Below, one piece after another: positions 42,437 to 50,929 of a DNA stretch of 64,000 bases. A program made the translations under genes and the position numbers. The stretch is from Marinoscillum furvescens DSM 4134 (GTDB lineage: Bacteria; Bacteroidota; Bacteroidia; Cytophagales; Cyclobacteriaceae): NCBI RefSeq assembly GCF_003386095.1, contig NZ_QREG01000024.1, positions 1-64,000 on the forward strand. The letters run 5' to 3'. The notes under the pieces were generated by a model that saw only the letters and a program-made list of their open reading frames with translations, made no database searches and was not told the origin of the DNA. Every line of letters begins with the position of its first letter. The first letter of the stretch is position 1.

Positions 42437-43057
42437 TTGCGCATTACCCTCACACTCATTGTATTTTTCACGCTCTGCACATCGGCCTGGTGCCAAGACA
42501 CCCCAAAAGAGCCCAAGGTTATCCAGTTTACTGGCGTGGTGATGGCACCAGACAGCAACTCCGTAATCCCCGGCGTACACGTATATGCACCTCTCGGTGG
42601 GCGTGGGACCACTACGAATCCCTATGGCTTTTTCTCACTACCCGTACTGGAGGGGGACAGCATCGTCTTCAGCGCTATTGGGTTTCAAAAGCGCTCCTAC
42701 ATCATACCGGAACACGACGAGCCAAATAGCCTGCGACTAATTGTGACTTTGGAAGAGGACGTCACTTTGCTCAATGAAGTGGAGATTTTCCCATACCCCA
42801 CAGAAGAGATGTTTAAAAAAGCTGTACTCTCTCTGGAAATGCCCTATCAGCGAGAATACAACAACATGAACGCCTGGCTACAGAGCGAGTACATGAACAC
42901 TGCCTATGCAGAGCTATCCAACAGCGCCAATGCCAATCAGCGCTACTATCAGCAGCTCCAGATGCAGGCCATCCAAAACCGCTACCAAACGCCTAAAAAC
43001 AACCTGCTTAACCCCTGGGCATGGGCCAAAGCAATCAACGACCTCAAGAAAAAATAA
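42437..43057 (+). CDS. Exported protein with carboxypeptidase-regulatory-like domain
   Basis: A 206-residue protein with a Sec signal peptide (LIVFFTLCTSAWCQ) and one CarboxypepD_reg-like beta-sandwich (about 30-110: QFTGVVMAPDSNSVIPGVHVYA, TTTNPYGFFSLPVLEGDSIVFSAIGF), then a polar helical tail rich in Asn and Gln. It is a common stand-alone secreted protein in Bacteroidota; its role is unknown. The start seems to be TTG at 42437, as no in-frame ATG precedes the signal peptide. A bidirectional terminator follows. Confidence 0.8.
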   Translation: MRITLTLIVFFTLCTSAWCQDTPKEPKVIQFTGVVMAPDSNSVIPGVHVYAPLGGRGTTTNPYGFFSLPVLEGDSIVFSAIGFQKRSYIIPEHDEPNSLRLIVTLEEDVTLLNEVEIFPYPTEEMFKKAVLSLEMPYQREYNNMNAWLQSEYMNTAYAELSNSANANQRYYQQLQMQAIQNRYQTPKNNLLNPWAWAKAINDLKKK

Positions 43058-43072
43058 GCACAAAAAAAGCTT

Positions 43073-43112
43073 GCTAACCCCAGTGAATGTCACAGATATT
43101 AGCAAGCTTTTT
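43073..43112 (+). terminator. Bidirectional intrinsic terminator
   Basis: Stem AAAGCTTGCTAA pairs with TTAGCAAGCTTT across a loop of about 18 nt, with A- and T-runs on either side. It serves the plus-strand gene ending at 43057 and the convergent dipeptidase gene ending at 43163. Confidence 0.85.
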
Positions 43113-43162
43113 CATGTATTAAACTGCCTGGCATTGCTGCCTAAAGAGGTTTTGCCAGCAGG

Positions 43163-44407
43163 CTAAGACTCAGCAGCCACCCGAATTACTTCATTCCACA
43201 CCCGGAAAGTGTTTTTGTAGCAAATCTTCTCTATGTCTTCTTTAGTATAGCCTCTTTTGAGAAGCTCAGCGATTACGTTTGGAAACATCGATACGTCTTT
43301 TAGGCCTTTGGGCAGGCTATCACCCACACCATCAAAGTCAGAGCCAAATGCCACCGCATCGATACCGGCGATGTTAACCACATTATCTATGTGATCTGCC
43401 ACAATCTGCACATCGGCGTACACATCGTTTTCAAGGGCATATTTTTTGGCGAATGCCTGATAGGCAGAATCGCTACGCTTGAGGCCTGTCTCTGCACGGT
43501 AGTTCATCATTACCGAGTCCATGGCCTCAAACTTCTCACGAGATTCTTTCGATAGGAAGGTAGAACCAAAGTTGATGTGGATCACACCTCCTTTAGCCGC
43601 CAGGTCTTTGATCATCTGGTCTGACATGTTTCTATGAAAGCCAGGAGTAAACTTCCGACAAGACGAATGAGAAGCTATTAGCGGTGCCTTGCTCAGACGT
43701 AGCGCATCGTAAAACGCACTATCGGTAACGTGCGAAATATCTACCATAATGCCCAGGCGGTTCATTTCGGCAATTACCTGCTCCCCAAAGGGGCTCACAC
43801 CATTCCACGTGTAAGTGGTATCATATGAAGAGTCCGAAATCTGGTTGTCTTTAGAGTGAGTCAGCGTGATGTAGCGGATACCACGATTGAAAAAATATTC
43901 CACATTGCTGAGGTCATCTTCTATAGGCGCACCGTTTTCCATACCCATAGGCAGGGAAATAAGTCCTTTTTTGAAGTTTTTTTCGATTTCCGCAGGGGTA
44001 TTAGCAGGCGCAAACTTATCCGGAAAAGTGGTGGTCACATCCATGGTCATGGTAATTAGTGAATCTGCAAACTCCTTAGCCCCACCTTCAAAATAGTACG
44101 AGGATGGTATGTAGATGGACATAAACGGCGCATCCAGGCCTCCTTCTTTGGCTTTCGGGTAATCAAAGTTTCCTTCGGTTTCTACCGAAACATCTTCTAC
44201 CTGCTTTTTGAGCATAAAGCCTTTTACCTCCATGCGATAGGGCAAGTCTACATGACCATCCACCATGATGGTCTCCTGGGCAAGTTTTTTGGCATAGGCC
44301 TGTAGCTCTTCTTCTGTCATCTCACTGACTTCTGGAGCTTTTTGCTCAGGCTGTGGCGAACAAGCGATCATGGCCGCCAGAAAAAATAGTAGTAGTAGGT
44401 TTTTCAT
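43163..44407 (-). CDS. M19 membrane dipeptidase lipoprotein
   Basis: Zinc dipeptidase (renal-dipeptidase family) that hydrolyses dipeptides, including those with a C-terminal D-residue. The 414-residue protein has a lipoprotein signal with Cys16 (FLAAMIACSPQ), the metal-binding MVDGHVDLPYRM (HxD), MENGAPIEDDLSN (bridging Glu), MVDISHVTDSAFYDAL and ASHSSCRKF (His ligands), and AVAFGSDFDGVGDSLPKGL. Being lipidated it acts in the periplasm or on the surface. It is a single gene with its own shared terminator. Confidence 0.93.
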   Translation of the reverse strand: MKNLLLLFFLAAMIACSPQPEQKAPEVSEMTEEELQAYAKKLAQETIMVDGHVDLPYRMEVKGFMLKKQVEDVSVETEGNFDYPKAKEGGLDAPFMSIYIPSSYYFEGGAKEFADSLITMTMDVTTTFPDKFAPANTPAEIEKNFKKGLISLPMGMENGAPIEDDLSNVEYFFNRGIRYITLTHSKDNQISDSSYDTTYTWNGVSPFGEQVIAEMNRLGIMVDISHVTDSAFYDALRLSKAPLIASHSSCRKFTPGFHRNMSDQMIKDLAAKGGVIHINFGSTFLSKESREKFEAMDSVMMNYRAETGLKRSDSAYQAFAKKYALENDVYADVQIVADHIDNVVNIAGIDAVAFGSDFDGVGDSLPKGLKDVSMFPNVIAELLKRGYTKEDIEKICYKNTFRVWNEVIRVAAES

Positions 44408-44550
44408 AAAATAGTATGTGTTGTTTTTAGCTTGGCGCTAAAAGTACACACTACGCAGTGGAAATAAAACACGTGAGGGATGAGCGGTAGCTAGCTGGGT
44501 GCAAATGCCACTAGTAGAAAAAAAGTAAGCCCTGAAGAAATACTGGAGAC

Positions 44551-44586
44551 AAAAAAAACCTCACCGCCAAAGCAGTGAGGTTTTTT
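44551..44586 (-). terminator. Intrinsic terminator of the 44606-45565 gene
   Basis: A 12-bp stem AAAAAACCTCAC/GTGAGGTTTTTT (44553-44564 and 44575-44586) with a 10-nt loop. On the minus strand it follows the stop at 44606 by about 20 bp and ends in a T-run. Confidence 0.88.
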
Positions 44587-44605
44587 GAAAAGTTATTCAG
44601 GCCAA

Positions 44606-45565
44606 TTAGTCAGCAGAAGCTTCTAGCTGAGCAAGAACGTTAATTTCCACATAATCATCAGAATTGAATCCAGGCTCAATTTTAGCAATGTGGATCAAGC
44701 CTTTCACTCCATTCACAGTCTCGAATGCAAGCACAGTACCTTCAGCAATGTTGTTTACAATTCCATTGTCATCTTCAGTACCTGCTTCGTAAGCTGCATC
44801 TATATCTGCATAAGTTTTTGTTTCAACGAACTCAGAAGCAGTCATTGTGGTCGTCTTAATCGTTGTACTGTTTTTGGTGCCCCAGCCTTCTACTTGAGAA
44901 GAGAAAGTAGTTGACTCAAACCCTTTCGGAGAAGCAATAGATGCTTCTTCAGTATTTCCGTAGTAGTAACCAAAATCAATGGTAGGAGAAATCGATTCAG
45001 CAGTAGATGTTACATCATCACCAGAGTAAGTTTCACCAGCACTCACACTAAAAAAGTTTTTGTTTTTAGTATCAGCAGTTGGTGCCGCAAGCAATACTGC
45101 AGAATAACTTCTAGCCTCAGGAGAGTTAACTTCTACTTCAACTGTAGTAGTTGCAGTTTGATCATTGTCATCAACAACCTCAAACTCAAATGTCAGAGTA
45201 GATCCAACATCAGAACTTTGAACTTCATAAGTTCTAGAATCAGAAGTAGAAGTGACTCCAGCGGTAAGATCAAGATCAAGACGAGTAAACTCATCAATTT
45301 TAGTTGATGCTGCTCCATCAACTGAAACATAAATTCGATACACGTTGAACCCACCTTCAGACTGAATGTCTACATTAAATTTCACCTCATCCTCAGGTTC
45401 AGCCTGAATTGGACTTTCTGTGGTTGCAGATCCATTTAGCTCCGTACTAACCGCGATTGTTGGCCCGGCAGGAGCAGGCTCTTCGCCATCATCACTACAA
45501 CTTGTAAATAATACCATAGATGCTGCTACAGCCATCATGGAAATGTTTCTAATTAGACTTTTCAT
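44606..45565 (-). CDS. Surface-exposed lipoprotein of unknown function
   Basis: A 319-residue lipoprotein (ATG at 45565 chosen; the frame runs to 45625). The signal ends in Cys (MVLFTSCSDDGEEPAP) followed by acidic residues, as in the surface-export signal. The first 130 residues form an immunoglobulin/cadherin-like beta region (VYRIYVSVDGA, TLTFEFEVVDDNDQTATTTVEV), the rest is a second beta-rich region (KNKNFFSVSAGETYSGDDV, TIDFGYYYGN). No enzyme motif was seen. It is a single gene with its own terminator; the family is not recognised. Confidence 0.75.
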   Translation of the reverse strand: MKSLIRNISMMAVAASMVLFTSCSDDGEEPAPAGPTIAVSTELNGSATTESPIQAEPEDEVKFNVDIQSEGGFNVYRIYVSVDGAASTKIDEFTRLDLDLTAGVTSTSDSRTYEVQSSDVGSTLTFEFEVVDDNDQTATTTVEVEVNSPEARSYSAVLLAAPTADTKNKNFFSVSAGETYSGDDVTSTAESISPTIDFGYYYGNTEEASIASPKGFESTTFSSQVEGWGTKNSTTIKTTTMTASEFVETKTYADIDAAYEAGTEDDNGIVNNIAEGTVLAFETVNGVKGLIHIAKIEPGFNSDDYVEINVLAQLEASAD

Positions 45566-45928
45566 TTTTCTGGTTTTTAATTTAATATTCAAAATTTTAG
45601 GACGTTTCACCAGTCTTAATGACAATCAAAACCGGTTTTTGTTTGCCAAATTTCTAAAAAGCGACCGATATTACCCAGTATTGTGTGCGATATAATTGTC
45701 GTTTTCAGAATTCTTTGATTCAAACTCGCAGCCAAGACACTTATTGTGAATTATTGGTTGGATTCAGGATGAATATTCCTAAATTAAAGTTAGAATTGAC
45801 CGGAAAGAGAATATTTCCTATTTTTCGGGAGGCAAAAGAATTTCGCAGCTATCCCAATGGGATATTGTGAATTGAAAAAAATATGACATTTTTGTAAGAT
45901 TACTGCTTTATCCTAATCTAATAAGACT
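45566..45928. other. Intergenic region with one short palindrome
   Basis: About 363 bp between divergent genes. A 15-bp palindrome TATCCCAATGGGATA lies at 45850-45864, 65-79 bp upstream of the zinc-ribbon membrane-protein gene, and could be an operator. A 61-codon frame inside (45685-45870) has no protein-like character. Base composition is AT-rich. Nothing else was seen. Confidence 0.45.
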
Positions 45929-46669
45929 ATGACGGATCCGATATCACCAAGTTTGCTCGAAGCATGGAACACCTACGGACGATACTTGGCCTATGCAATT
46001 GCCGGTGTTGGAGTGTTGATTTTGCTGGGTCACTTCATCAAACTGATGACCACCCGCGATTACAAGACCCGATACGACTACATCAACATGCACGAAATCA
46101 ACCTGCTGTGGTACGGTTTCTTGCTGATAATGGTGGGCGCAGCCCTCTTTGTCAATACCCTAAGACCTGAAACTACGTGGTTGTGGTTTTTTGTTTGGGT
46201 GTTTGTGAGCTTGATGGTAGCCATGATCATCGGTGTGATTGTTCAAAACGTATTGAAGTTCTACTACCCGTTTTTCATCGAGAAAAGGTTGAAGAAACTT
46301 CGCTACACACCGCGTATTTCACCTGATGGACGTAAAATGAAACTCCTCTCTGAGGAAGAAGAAGATGTTTACCTCGACGAAGGTATGCAGGCGGAAGAGG
46401 ATGCATTCTCCGTAGACTATGATGTATGGATCGATGAAGTTTCAGGATTTACCAAAATCGAAAAATACAATGGTAGACTCCACGCCCTACAATGTAGCGA
46501 GTGTAACTACCAAACACTCAAAGTAGAGCGCGAAGAAGTAGTTCAGGAAGCTTCTGAAACCGAAGAAGGAGAATTGATGAAGTACTTTACCTGTGGCTAC
46601 TGCGGACATAAAGAACGCAAATCATTCAATATTGCACGAATCAAACCAGGAGAAGGAGCAGAGGTATAA
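45929..46669 (+). CDS. Membrane protein with C-terminal zinc ribbon
   Basis: A 246-residue protein. Three membrane helices occupy the N-terminal half (YLAYAIAGVGVLILLGHFI, LLWYGFLLIMVGAALFVN, FFVWVFVSLMVAMIIGVIV), then an acidic linker and a C-terminal region with paired CSEC and CGYC motifs, a likely zinc ribbon. The family is not recognised; a membrane-tethered zinc-ribbon protein of this plan may be a regulator or assembly factor. It has its own terminator, and a palindrome upstream. Confidence 0.72.
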   Translation: MTDPISPSLLEAWNTYGRYLAYAIAGVGVLILLGHFIKLMTTRDYKTRYDYINMHEINLLWYGFLLIMVGAALFVNTLRPETTWLWFFVWVFVSLMVAMIIGVIVQNVLKFYYPFFIEKRLKKLRYTPRISPDGRKMKLLSEEEEDVYLDEGMQAEEDAFSVDYDVWIDEVSGFTKIEKYNGRLHALQCSECNYQTLKVEREEVVQEASETEEGELMKYFTCGYCGHKERKSFNIARIKPGEGAEV

Positions 46670-46693
46670 ATCTTTCCTAACCTGTAAAGTATC

Positions 46694-46726
46694 CAGCCCT
46701 TCCGAAGCATCGGAAGGGTTTTTTTA
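46694..46726 (+). terminator. Intrinsic terminator
   Basis: CCCTTCCGA, loop AGCA, TCGGAAGGG, then seven T. It lies 28 bp after the stop of the zinc-ribbon membrane-protein gene and has a T-run on the plus strand only. Confidence 0.9.
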
Positions 46727-46792
46727 TGTCTTCAGAGCTCCGCATCAGCCTTACCATACGACACTATTCTAGTGTCACTCGCAGACTATATT

Positions 46793-48217
46793 CTACCTGC
46801 GAATACAAATATTTTGAGCTTCCGTAAAAAACCTCAAGGCTTCTACTCCACCCTCACGCCCAACACCAGACAATTTTACGCCACCGAAAGGCGTCCGCAG
46901 GTCTCGCTCCATCCAGCAGTTGACCCACACGATCCCTGATTCCATCCGGGCAGCCACCCTATGCGCACGCTTCAGGTTTTCTGTCCACACCACTGCAGCC
47001 AGTCCATAATTGGTACCATTAGCCATCTGAATGGCCTCCTCCTCTGCATCAAAAGGGATCAGCGTAACCACCGGACCAAACACTTCTTGCTGGTTGATCT
47101 CACAGCCAGCATCTAGTCCTTCCAGTACTGTAGGAGCATAGAAAAATCCATTTCCGATCTGAAGTGGCATGCCACCCGCTAAAACCGTGGCACCCTGCCC
47201 CACCGCACGTGATACATACGCACTTACTTTTTCTAAGTGCGCTCGACTCACTAGGGCTCCGAGATCCACGTCTGCTGAAGGCAAGCCGACTTCTAGATGC
47301 GCTACCTTTTGCAGAAACTCCTGCTTAAACTCCTCGTAAATGCCACTCTCCACAAAGATTCGAGAACCGCAAAGGCAGATCTCCCCCTGATTCGTAAAGG
47401 CACTTCGCATGCTTGTACGGACAGCCTGCTCCAGATCACAATCTGCAAATACCAACACCGGATTTTTTCCTCCTAGCTCCAGCGAGACTTTTTTCAGTTG
47501 CTCCCCCGCCAGCCGGCCAATACGCCTACCTGTATGCGTGCCTCCGGTGAATGAAATGGCCTTTATTTTGGGGTGAGTAACAAGCCGCTCGCCAATTTCC
47601 GCGCCAGCACCATGGAGTATGTTGAGCACTCCAGCGGGAAGCCCTGCCTGATTGGCCAGGTCTCCAAGCATCCAGGCGGTATAGGGTGTAACCTCTGAGG
47701 GCTTGGCAATGACACAATTGCCTGTAGCCAATGCCGGAGCAATTTTCCAGCTCAGCAAGTACAGCGGGAGGTTCCATGGAGAGATGCACCCCACCACACC
47801 TAAAGGCTTGTGCAAAGTGTAGTTGAGGGTACGCTCGTTGGCATGCATCTGTGAAGCGTCATTCACGATGGCACTTGCAAAGAACCGAAAATTGGCTGCT
47901 GCACGAGGTATATCCACCGTACTTGCCAAAGACAAAGGCTTACCTGTGTCCAGACTCTCAGCTTCAGCCAGAGCCGTGAGGTTTTCCTCTATCAGATCTG
48001 CCAGCTTCATCAGCACTCTGGACCGCTCTTCTATAGAGTGTCCAGACCAATCTGCGAACGCAGTTTCCGCTTTTGCAAGTGCTGTCTCCAGGTCTTCTGA
48101 AGTAGCATTGGCTACCTGCGCGTAGGTGTCGCCTGTCGCCGGGTCAACTACAGGTAGATACTCATCTTGTGAAGGTGGCAGAAATTCACCTCCAATAAAA
48201 TTGTCAAACGTTTTCAT
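46793..48217 (-). CDS. Aldehyde dehydrogenase, 2-aminomuconic semialdehyde dehydrogenase type
   Basis: A 474-residue NAD-dependent ALDH. The pattern matches the ALDH8A1/2-aminomuconate semialdehyde and 2-hydroxymuconic semialdehyde branch: GCISPWNLPLYLLSWKIAPAL, SFTGGTHTGRRIG, SLELGGKNPVLVFADCD (Glu) and the family-typical NQGEICLCGSRIFVE (Cys). It lies 10 bp after the SDR gene and divergent from 3-HAO-kynU-kmo, so a role in oxidising 2-aminomuconate semialdehyde during tryptophan catabolism is likely. Substrate assignment is by context. Confidence 0.87.
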   Translation of the reverse strand: MKTFDNFIGGEFLPPSQDEYLPVVDPATGDTYAQVANATSEDLETALAKAETAFADWSGHSIEERSRVLMKLADLIEENLTALAEAESLDTGKPLSLASTVDIPRAAANFRFFASAIVNDASQMHANERTLNYTLHKPLGVVGCISPWNLPLYLLSWKIAPALATGNCVIAKPSEVTPYTAWMLGDLANQAGLPAGVLNILHGAGAEIGERLVTHPKIKAISFTGGTHTGRRIGRLAGEQLKKVSLELGGKNPVLVFADCDLEQAVRTSMRSAFTNQGEICLCGSRIFVESGIYEEFKQEFLQKVAHLEVGLPSADVDLGALVSRAHLEKVSAYVSRAVGQGATVLAGGMPLQIGNGFFYAPTVLEGLDAGCEINQQEVFGPVVTLIPFDAEEEAIQMANGTNYGLAAVVWTENLKRAHRVAARMESGIVWVNCWMERDLRTPFGGVKLSGVGREGGVEALRFFTEAQNICIRR

Positions 48218-48227
48218 AGGCTATTGC

Positions 48228-49001
48228 TTAAAGACAACCCGTGCGCCCACCATCTACCGGTATGCTCACCCCAGTGATATATGCCGCTTTATCAGAGGCT
48301 AAAAATACCGCCAAGTCACCCAACTCCGCAGGCACTCCAAATCTCCCTGCGGGAATTCCCGCCTCCATATTTTTGGCAGCCTGCTCCTCACTGATCCCTT
48401 GCTTTTCTGCAGTATTGGCGATGATGGATCGCAGCCTCCCGGTATCTACAGCCCCCGGCAGAATGTTATTCACGGTAATTCCGTATTGGGCCACTTCCAT
48501 GGAGAGCGTTTTAGACCATGACGCCATGGCACCACGCGTGGTGTTGCTTACACCCAGACCCGCAATTGGCATTTTCACACTGGTGGAAATCACCTGAATA
48601 AATCGACCAAACTTGTGGTCTTTCATGGCAGGAAGTGCCGCCTGCAACAGCCGATGACTGGCGTGTAGATGCCTGCTGATAGCTAGTTCAAACTCCTCAA
48701 TAGTAGCAGAAGCCACAGGTCCCGGCGCAGGCCCGCCAGCATTGTTAACGATAATGTCAGGCTGGTATTCTTTCACAAAGGTCTCCAGTTTTGAGACATC
48801 TTCCGGCTGATCAAGATCACATATCTGATAGTGATGTCCTTCACCAGCTAGTCGCTGAAGCTGACGCTCCAGATCAGCCGCTGTACGACTAACGATCACC
48901 ACTTGTGCGCCTTCAGCAGCCAAAGCTTCAGCAATAGCCGCCCCTATTCCTTGTGATGCACCACATACCAGTGCTTTTTTACTCTTTAGGTTTAAATCCA
49001 T
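48228..49001 (-). CDS. Short-chain dehydrogenase/reductase in the kynurenine locus
   Basis: A 257-residue classical SDR: cofactor motif VCGASQGIGAAIAEALAAEG, IVNNAGGPAPGP, the active-site region ISTSVKMPIAGLGVSNTTRGA and NNILPGAVDTGR, and C-terminal YITGVSIPVDGG. At the usual YxxxK site no Tyr is visible: SVKMPIAGLGVSNTTRGAMA has Ser but no obvious Tyr/Lys pair, so the catalytic tetrad may be altered. Such SDRs recur in Bacteroidota kynurenine loci without a firm role. It is upstream of, and probably cotranscribed with, the ALDH gene. Confidence 0.85.
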   Translation of the reverse strand: MDLNLKSKKALVCGASQGIGAAIAEALAAEGAQVVIVSRTAADLERQLQRLAGEGHHYQICDLDQPEDVSKLETFVKEYQPDIIVNNAGGPAPGPVASATIEEFELAISRHLHASHRLLQAALPAMKDHKFGRFIQVISTSVKMPIAGLGVSNTTRGAMASWSKTLSMEVAQYGITVNNILPGAVDTGRLRSIIANTAEKQGISEEQAAKNMEAGIPAGRFGVPAELGDLAVFLASDKAAYITGVSIPVDGGRTGCL

Positions 49002-49120
49002 TTCTCTCGTTGATTTCGGTTAAAATCCTGCAAACTAATGCGCCATTTATCGTGTTTTCACGAAATTTGATAAAAGAACCTCTACTCACCTAAATTTAGA
49101 AATTTAATACGACCACTACC

Positions 49121-49651
49121 ATGGCTATCAAAAGACCTTTCAACCTGTTTCAATGGATCGAAGAAAACCGCGATTTGCTAAAGCCTCCCGTAGGCAATAA
49201 AAACCTCTATGCTGATGCAGGCGATTACATTGTGATGATCGTAGGTGGTCCCAACGCCAGGAAGGATTACCACTACAACGAAACGGAGGAATTGTTTTTT
49301 CAGCTTGAAGGCGACATTCTGGTAAAAATCCAGGAAGACGGCAAAGCCGTGGATGTACCGATCAAAGCCGGTGAAATGTTTCTACTGCCCGCTAAAGTTC
49401 CGCACTCGCCTATCCGCTCTGAGGGGTCTGTAGGACTGGTAGTAGAGCGCAAGCGCACCAAGGCACACACAGATGGCCTACTGTGGTATTGTGACAACTG
49501 CAACCACAAACTGCACGAAACTTATTTTCATTTAACGAACATCGAGAAGGACTTTTTACCAAGATTTAAAGAGTTTTACGGTTCCGACAAACTGCGCTCC
49601 TGCGATCAGTGTGGCACAGTGATGGAAACAGACCCAAGATTTGTAGACTAA
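49121..49651 (+). CDS. nbaC: 3-Hydroxyanthranilate 3,4-dioxygenase
   Basis: Cupin Fe(II) enzyme that opens the ring of 3-hydroxyanthranilate to 2-amino-3-carboxymuconate semialdehyde. The 176-residue protein carries the iron ligands His51, Glu57 and His95 (KDYHYNETEE, KVPHSP), the substrate Arg47 and Arg99, and the second bacterial-type metal site, CDNC (124-127) and CDQC (161-164). The length fits the bacterial form. The kynU ATG directly follows its TAA. Confidence 0.96.
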   Translation: MAIKRPFNLFQWIEENRDLLKPPVGNKNLYADAGDYIVMIVGGPNARKDYHYNETEELFFQLEGDILVKIQEDGKAVDVPIKAGEMFLLPAKVPHSPIRSEGSVGLVVERKRTKAHTDGLLWYCDNCNHKLHETYFHLTNIEKDFLPRFKEFYGSDKLRSCDQCGTVMETDPRFVD

Positions 49652-50929
49652 ATGAACTTCGAAAACACCCCGGATTTTGCGAAAGCGCAAGATCAAAACG
49701 ACAACCTCAAACACTTTAGAGAGCAGTTTCATATCCCACAAAAAAATGGCAAACCCACCATTTATTTTTGTGGAAACTCCCTGGGCGTACAGCCAAAAAT
49801 CACAGAGGAGTATGTGCAAGGCGAGCTTTCACGCTGGCGCGAAAAAGGTGTGGAAGGCCACTTTGATGGTGATGATGCGTGGGCAGATTACCACTTAAAA
49901 TCTAAAAACTCGCTAGCGAAGCTTACAGGAGCCAAGCCACTAGAAGTAGTGGCCATGAACAACCTCACCACCAACTTGCACTTGCTACTGGCCTCTTTTT
50001 ATCAGCCAAAAGGCAAGCGTGTAAAACTGATGATAGAGGGGGGAGCATTCCCTTCGGATCACTACGCCGCAGAATCGCACATGAAGCGAATGGGCATAGC
50101 TCCAGAGGAGCACCTGATCACGCTCACTCCCAAGTCCGGAGAGTGTTTTACTACCGAAGAGATTGTGGAAGCAATCCATGCCACAGGTGATGAGTTGGCA
50201 CTGGTCATGTTTCCCGGAGTGCAATACTACACGGGGCAGTTTTTTGACATGAAAGCGATCACTGCCGCGGCCCATGAAGTAGGCGCTTTTGCAGGCTTTG
50301 ATTTGGCGCATGCCATGGGCAACCTCCCGATGTCACTGCATGCAGACGGTGTAGACTTTGCCGCATGGTGTACTTACAAATACCTCAATTCGGGCCCAGG
50401 AGCCGTTTCGGGAATCTTTATACATGAAAAGCACTGCACAGATGCCAATTTTCCTAAGCTGACCGGGTGGTGGGGGCACGACCGAAAAACACGTTTTAAA
50501 ATGGACAACCAGTTTGTGCCCAACCCGGGAGCTGATGGCTGGATGCTGAGCAATAGCAACATCATCACTCAGGCGGCTCACCTGGCGAGTCTTTCGGTAT
50601 TTGACCAAACGGACATCACAGCCCTGAGAGCTAAGAGCCTCAGGCTCACAGGCTACCTGGAGTACCTGCTCACCCATGACGAAATCATCAGCCAACACAT
50701 ACGGCTCATCACGCCCACTGACCCGGAGCAGCGAGGCTGCCAACTATCCATGTACATAGACCAAAACGGCAAATCCATTTTTGATGGGCTAATTGCAAAT
50801 GGGGTGATCCTGGACTGGCGCGAACCAAATGTTATTCGCGTAGCACCTACGCCTCTTTACAATACTTTCGAGGAAGTTTGGCATTTTTGCCAGCTACTTA
50901 GAAAGCTGATAGAAACAAATGCAGGATAA
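49652..50929 (+). CDS. kynU: Kynureninase
   Basis: PLP enzyme cleaving 3-hydroxykynurenine to 3-hydroxyanthranilate and alanine (and kynurenine to anthranilate). The 425-residue protein shows YFCGNSLGVQP, WADYHLKSKNSLAKLTGAK, NNLTTNLHLLLASFY, GFDLAHAMGNLPMSLH and the PLP-lysine motif WCTYKYLNSGPGAVSGIFIHE. It starts at the base after the 3-HAO stop and overlaps kmo by 11 bp, so the three genes form one coupled unit. Confidence 0.97.
   Translation: MNFENTPDFAKAQDQNDNLKHFREQFHIPQKNGKPTIYFCGNSLGVQPKITEEYVQGELSRWREKGVEGHFDGDDAWADYHLKSKNSLAKLTGAKPLEVVAMNNLTTNLHLLLASFYQPKGKRVKLMIEGGAFPSDHYAAESHMKRMGIAPEEHLITLTPKSGECFTTEEIVEAIHATGDELALVMFPGVQYYTGQFFDMKAITAAAHEVGAFAGFDLAHAMGNLPMSLHADGVDFAAWCTYKYLNSGPGAVSGIFIHEKHCTDANFPKLTGWWGHDRKTRFKMDNQFVPNPGADGWMLSNSNIITQAAHLASLSVFDQTDITALRAKSLRLTGYLEYLLTHDEIISQHIRLITPTDPEQRGCQLSMYIDQNGKSIFDGLIANGVILDWREPNVIRVAPTPLYNTFEEVWHFCQLLRKLIETNAG

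Noticed and set aside
45685-45870. 61-residue plus-strand frame in the 45566-45928 gap
   Set aside because: Composition is not protein-like, no start signal or conserved motif, and it covers the palindrome. It is treated as non-coding.
46800-48217. ALDH read as proline or betaine aldehyde dehydrogenase
   Set aside because: The NQGEICLCGSRIFVE pattern and the kynurenine context fit the 2-aminomuconate semialdehyde branch better.
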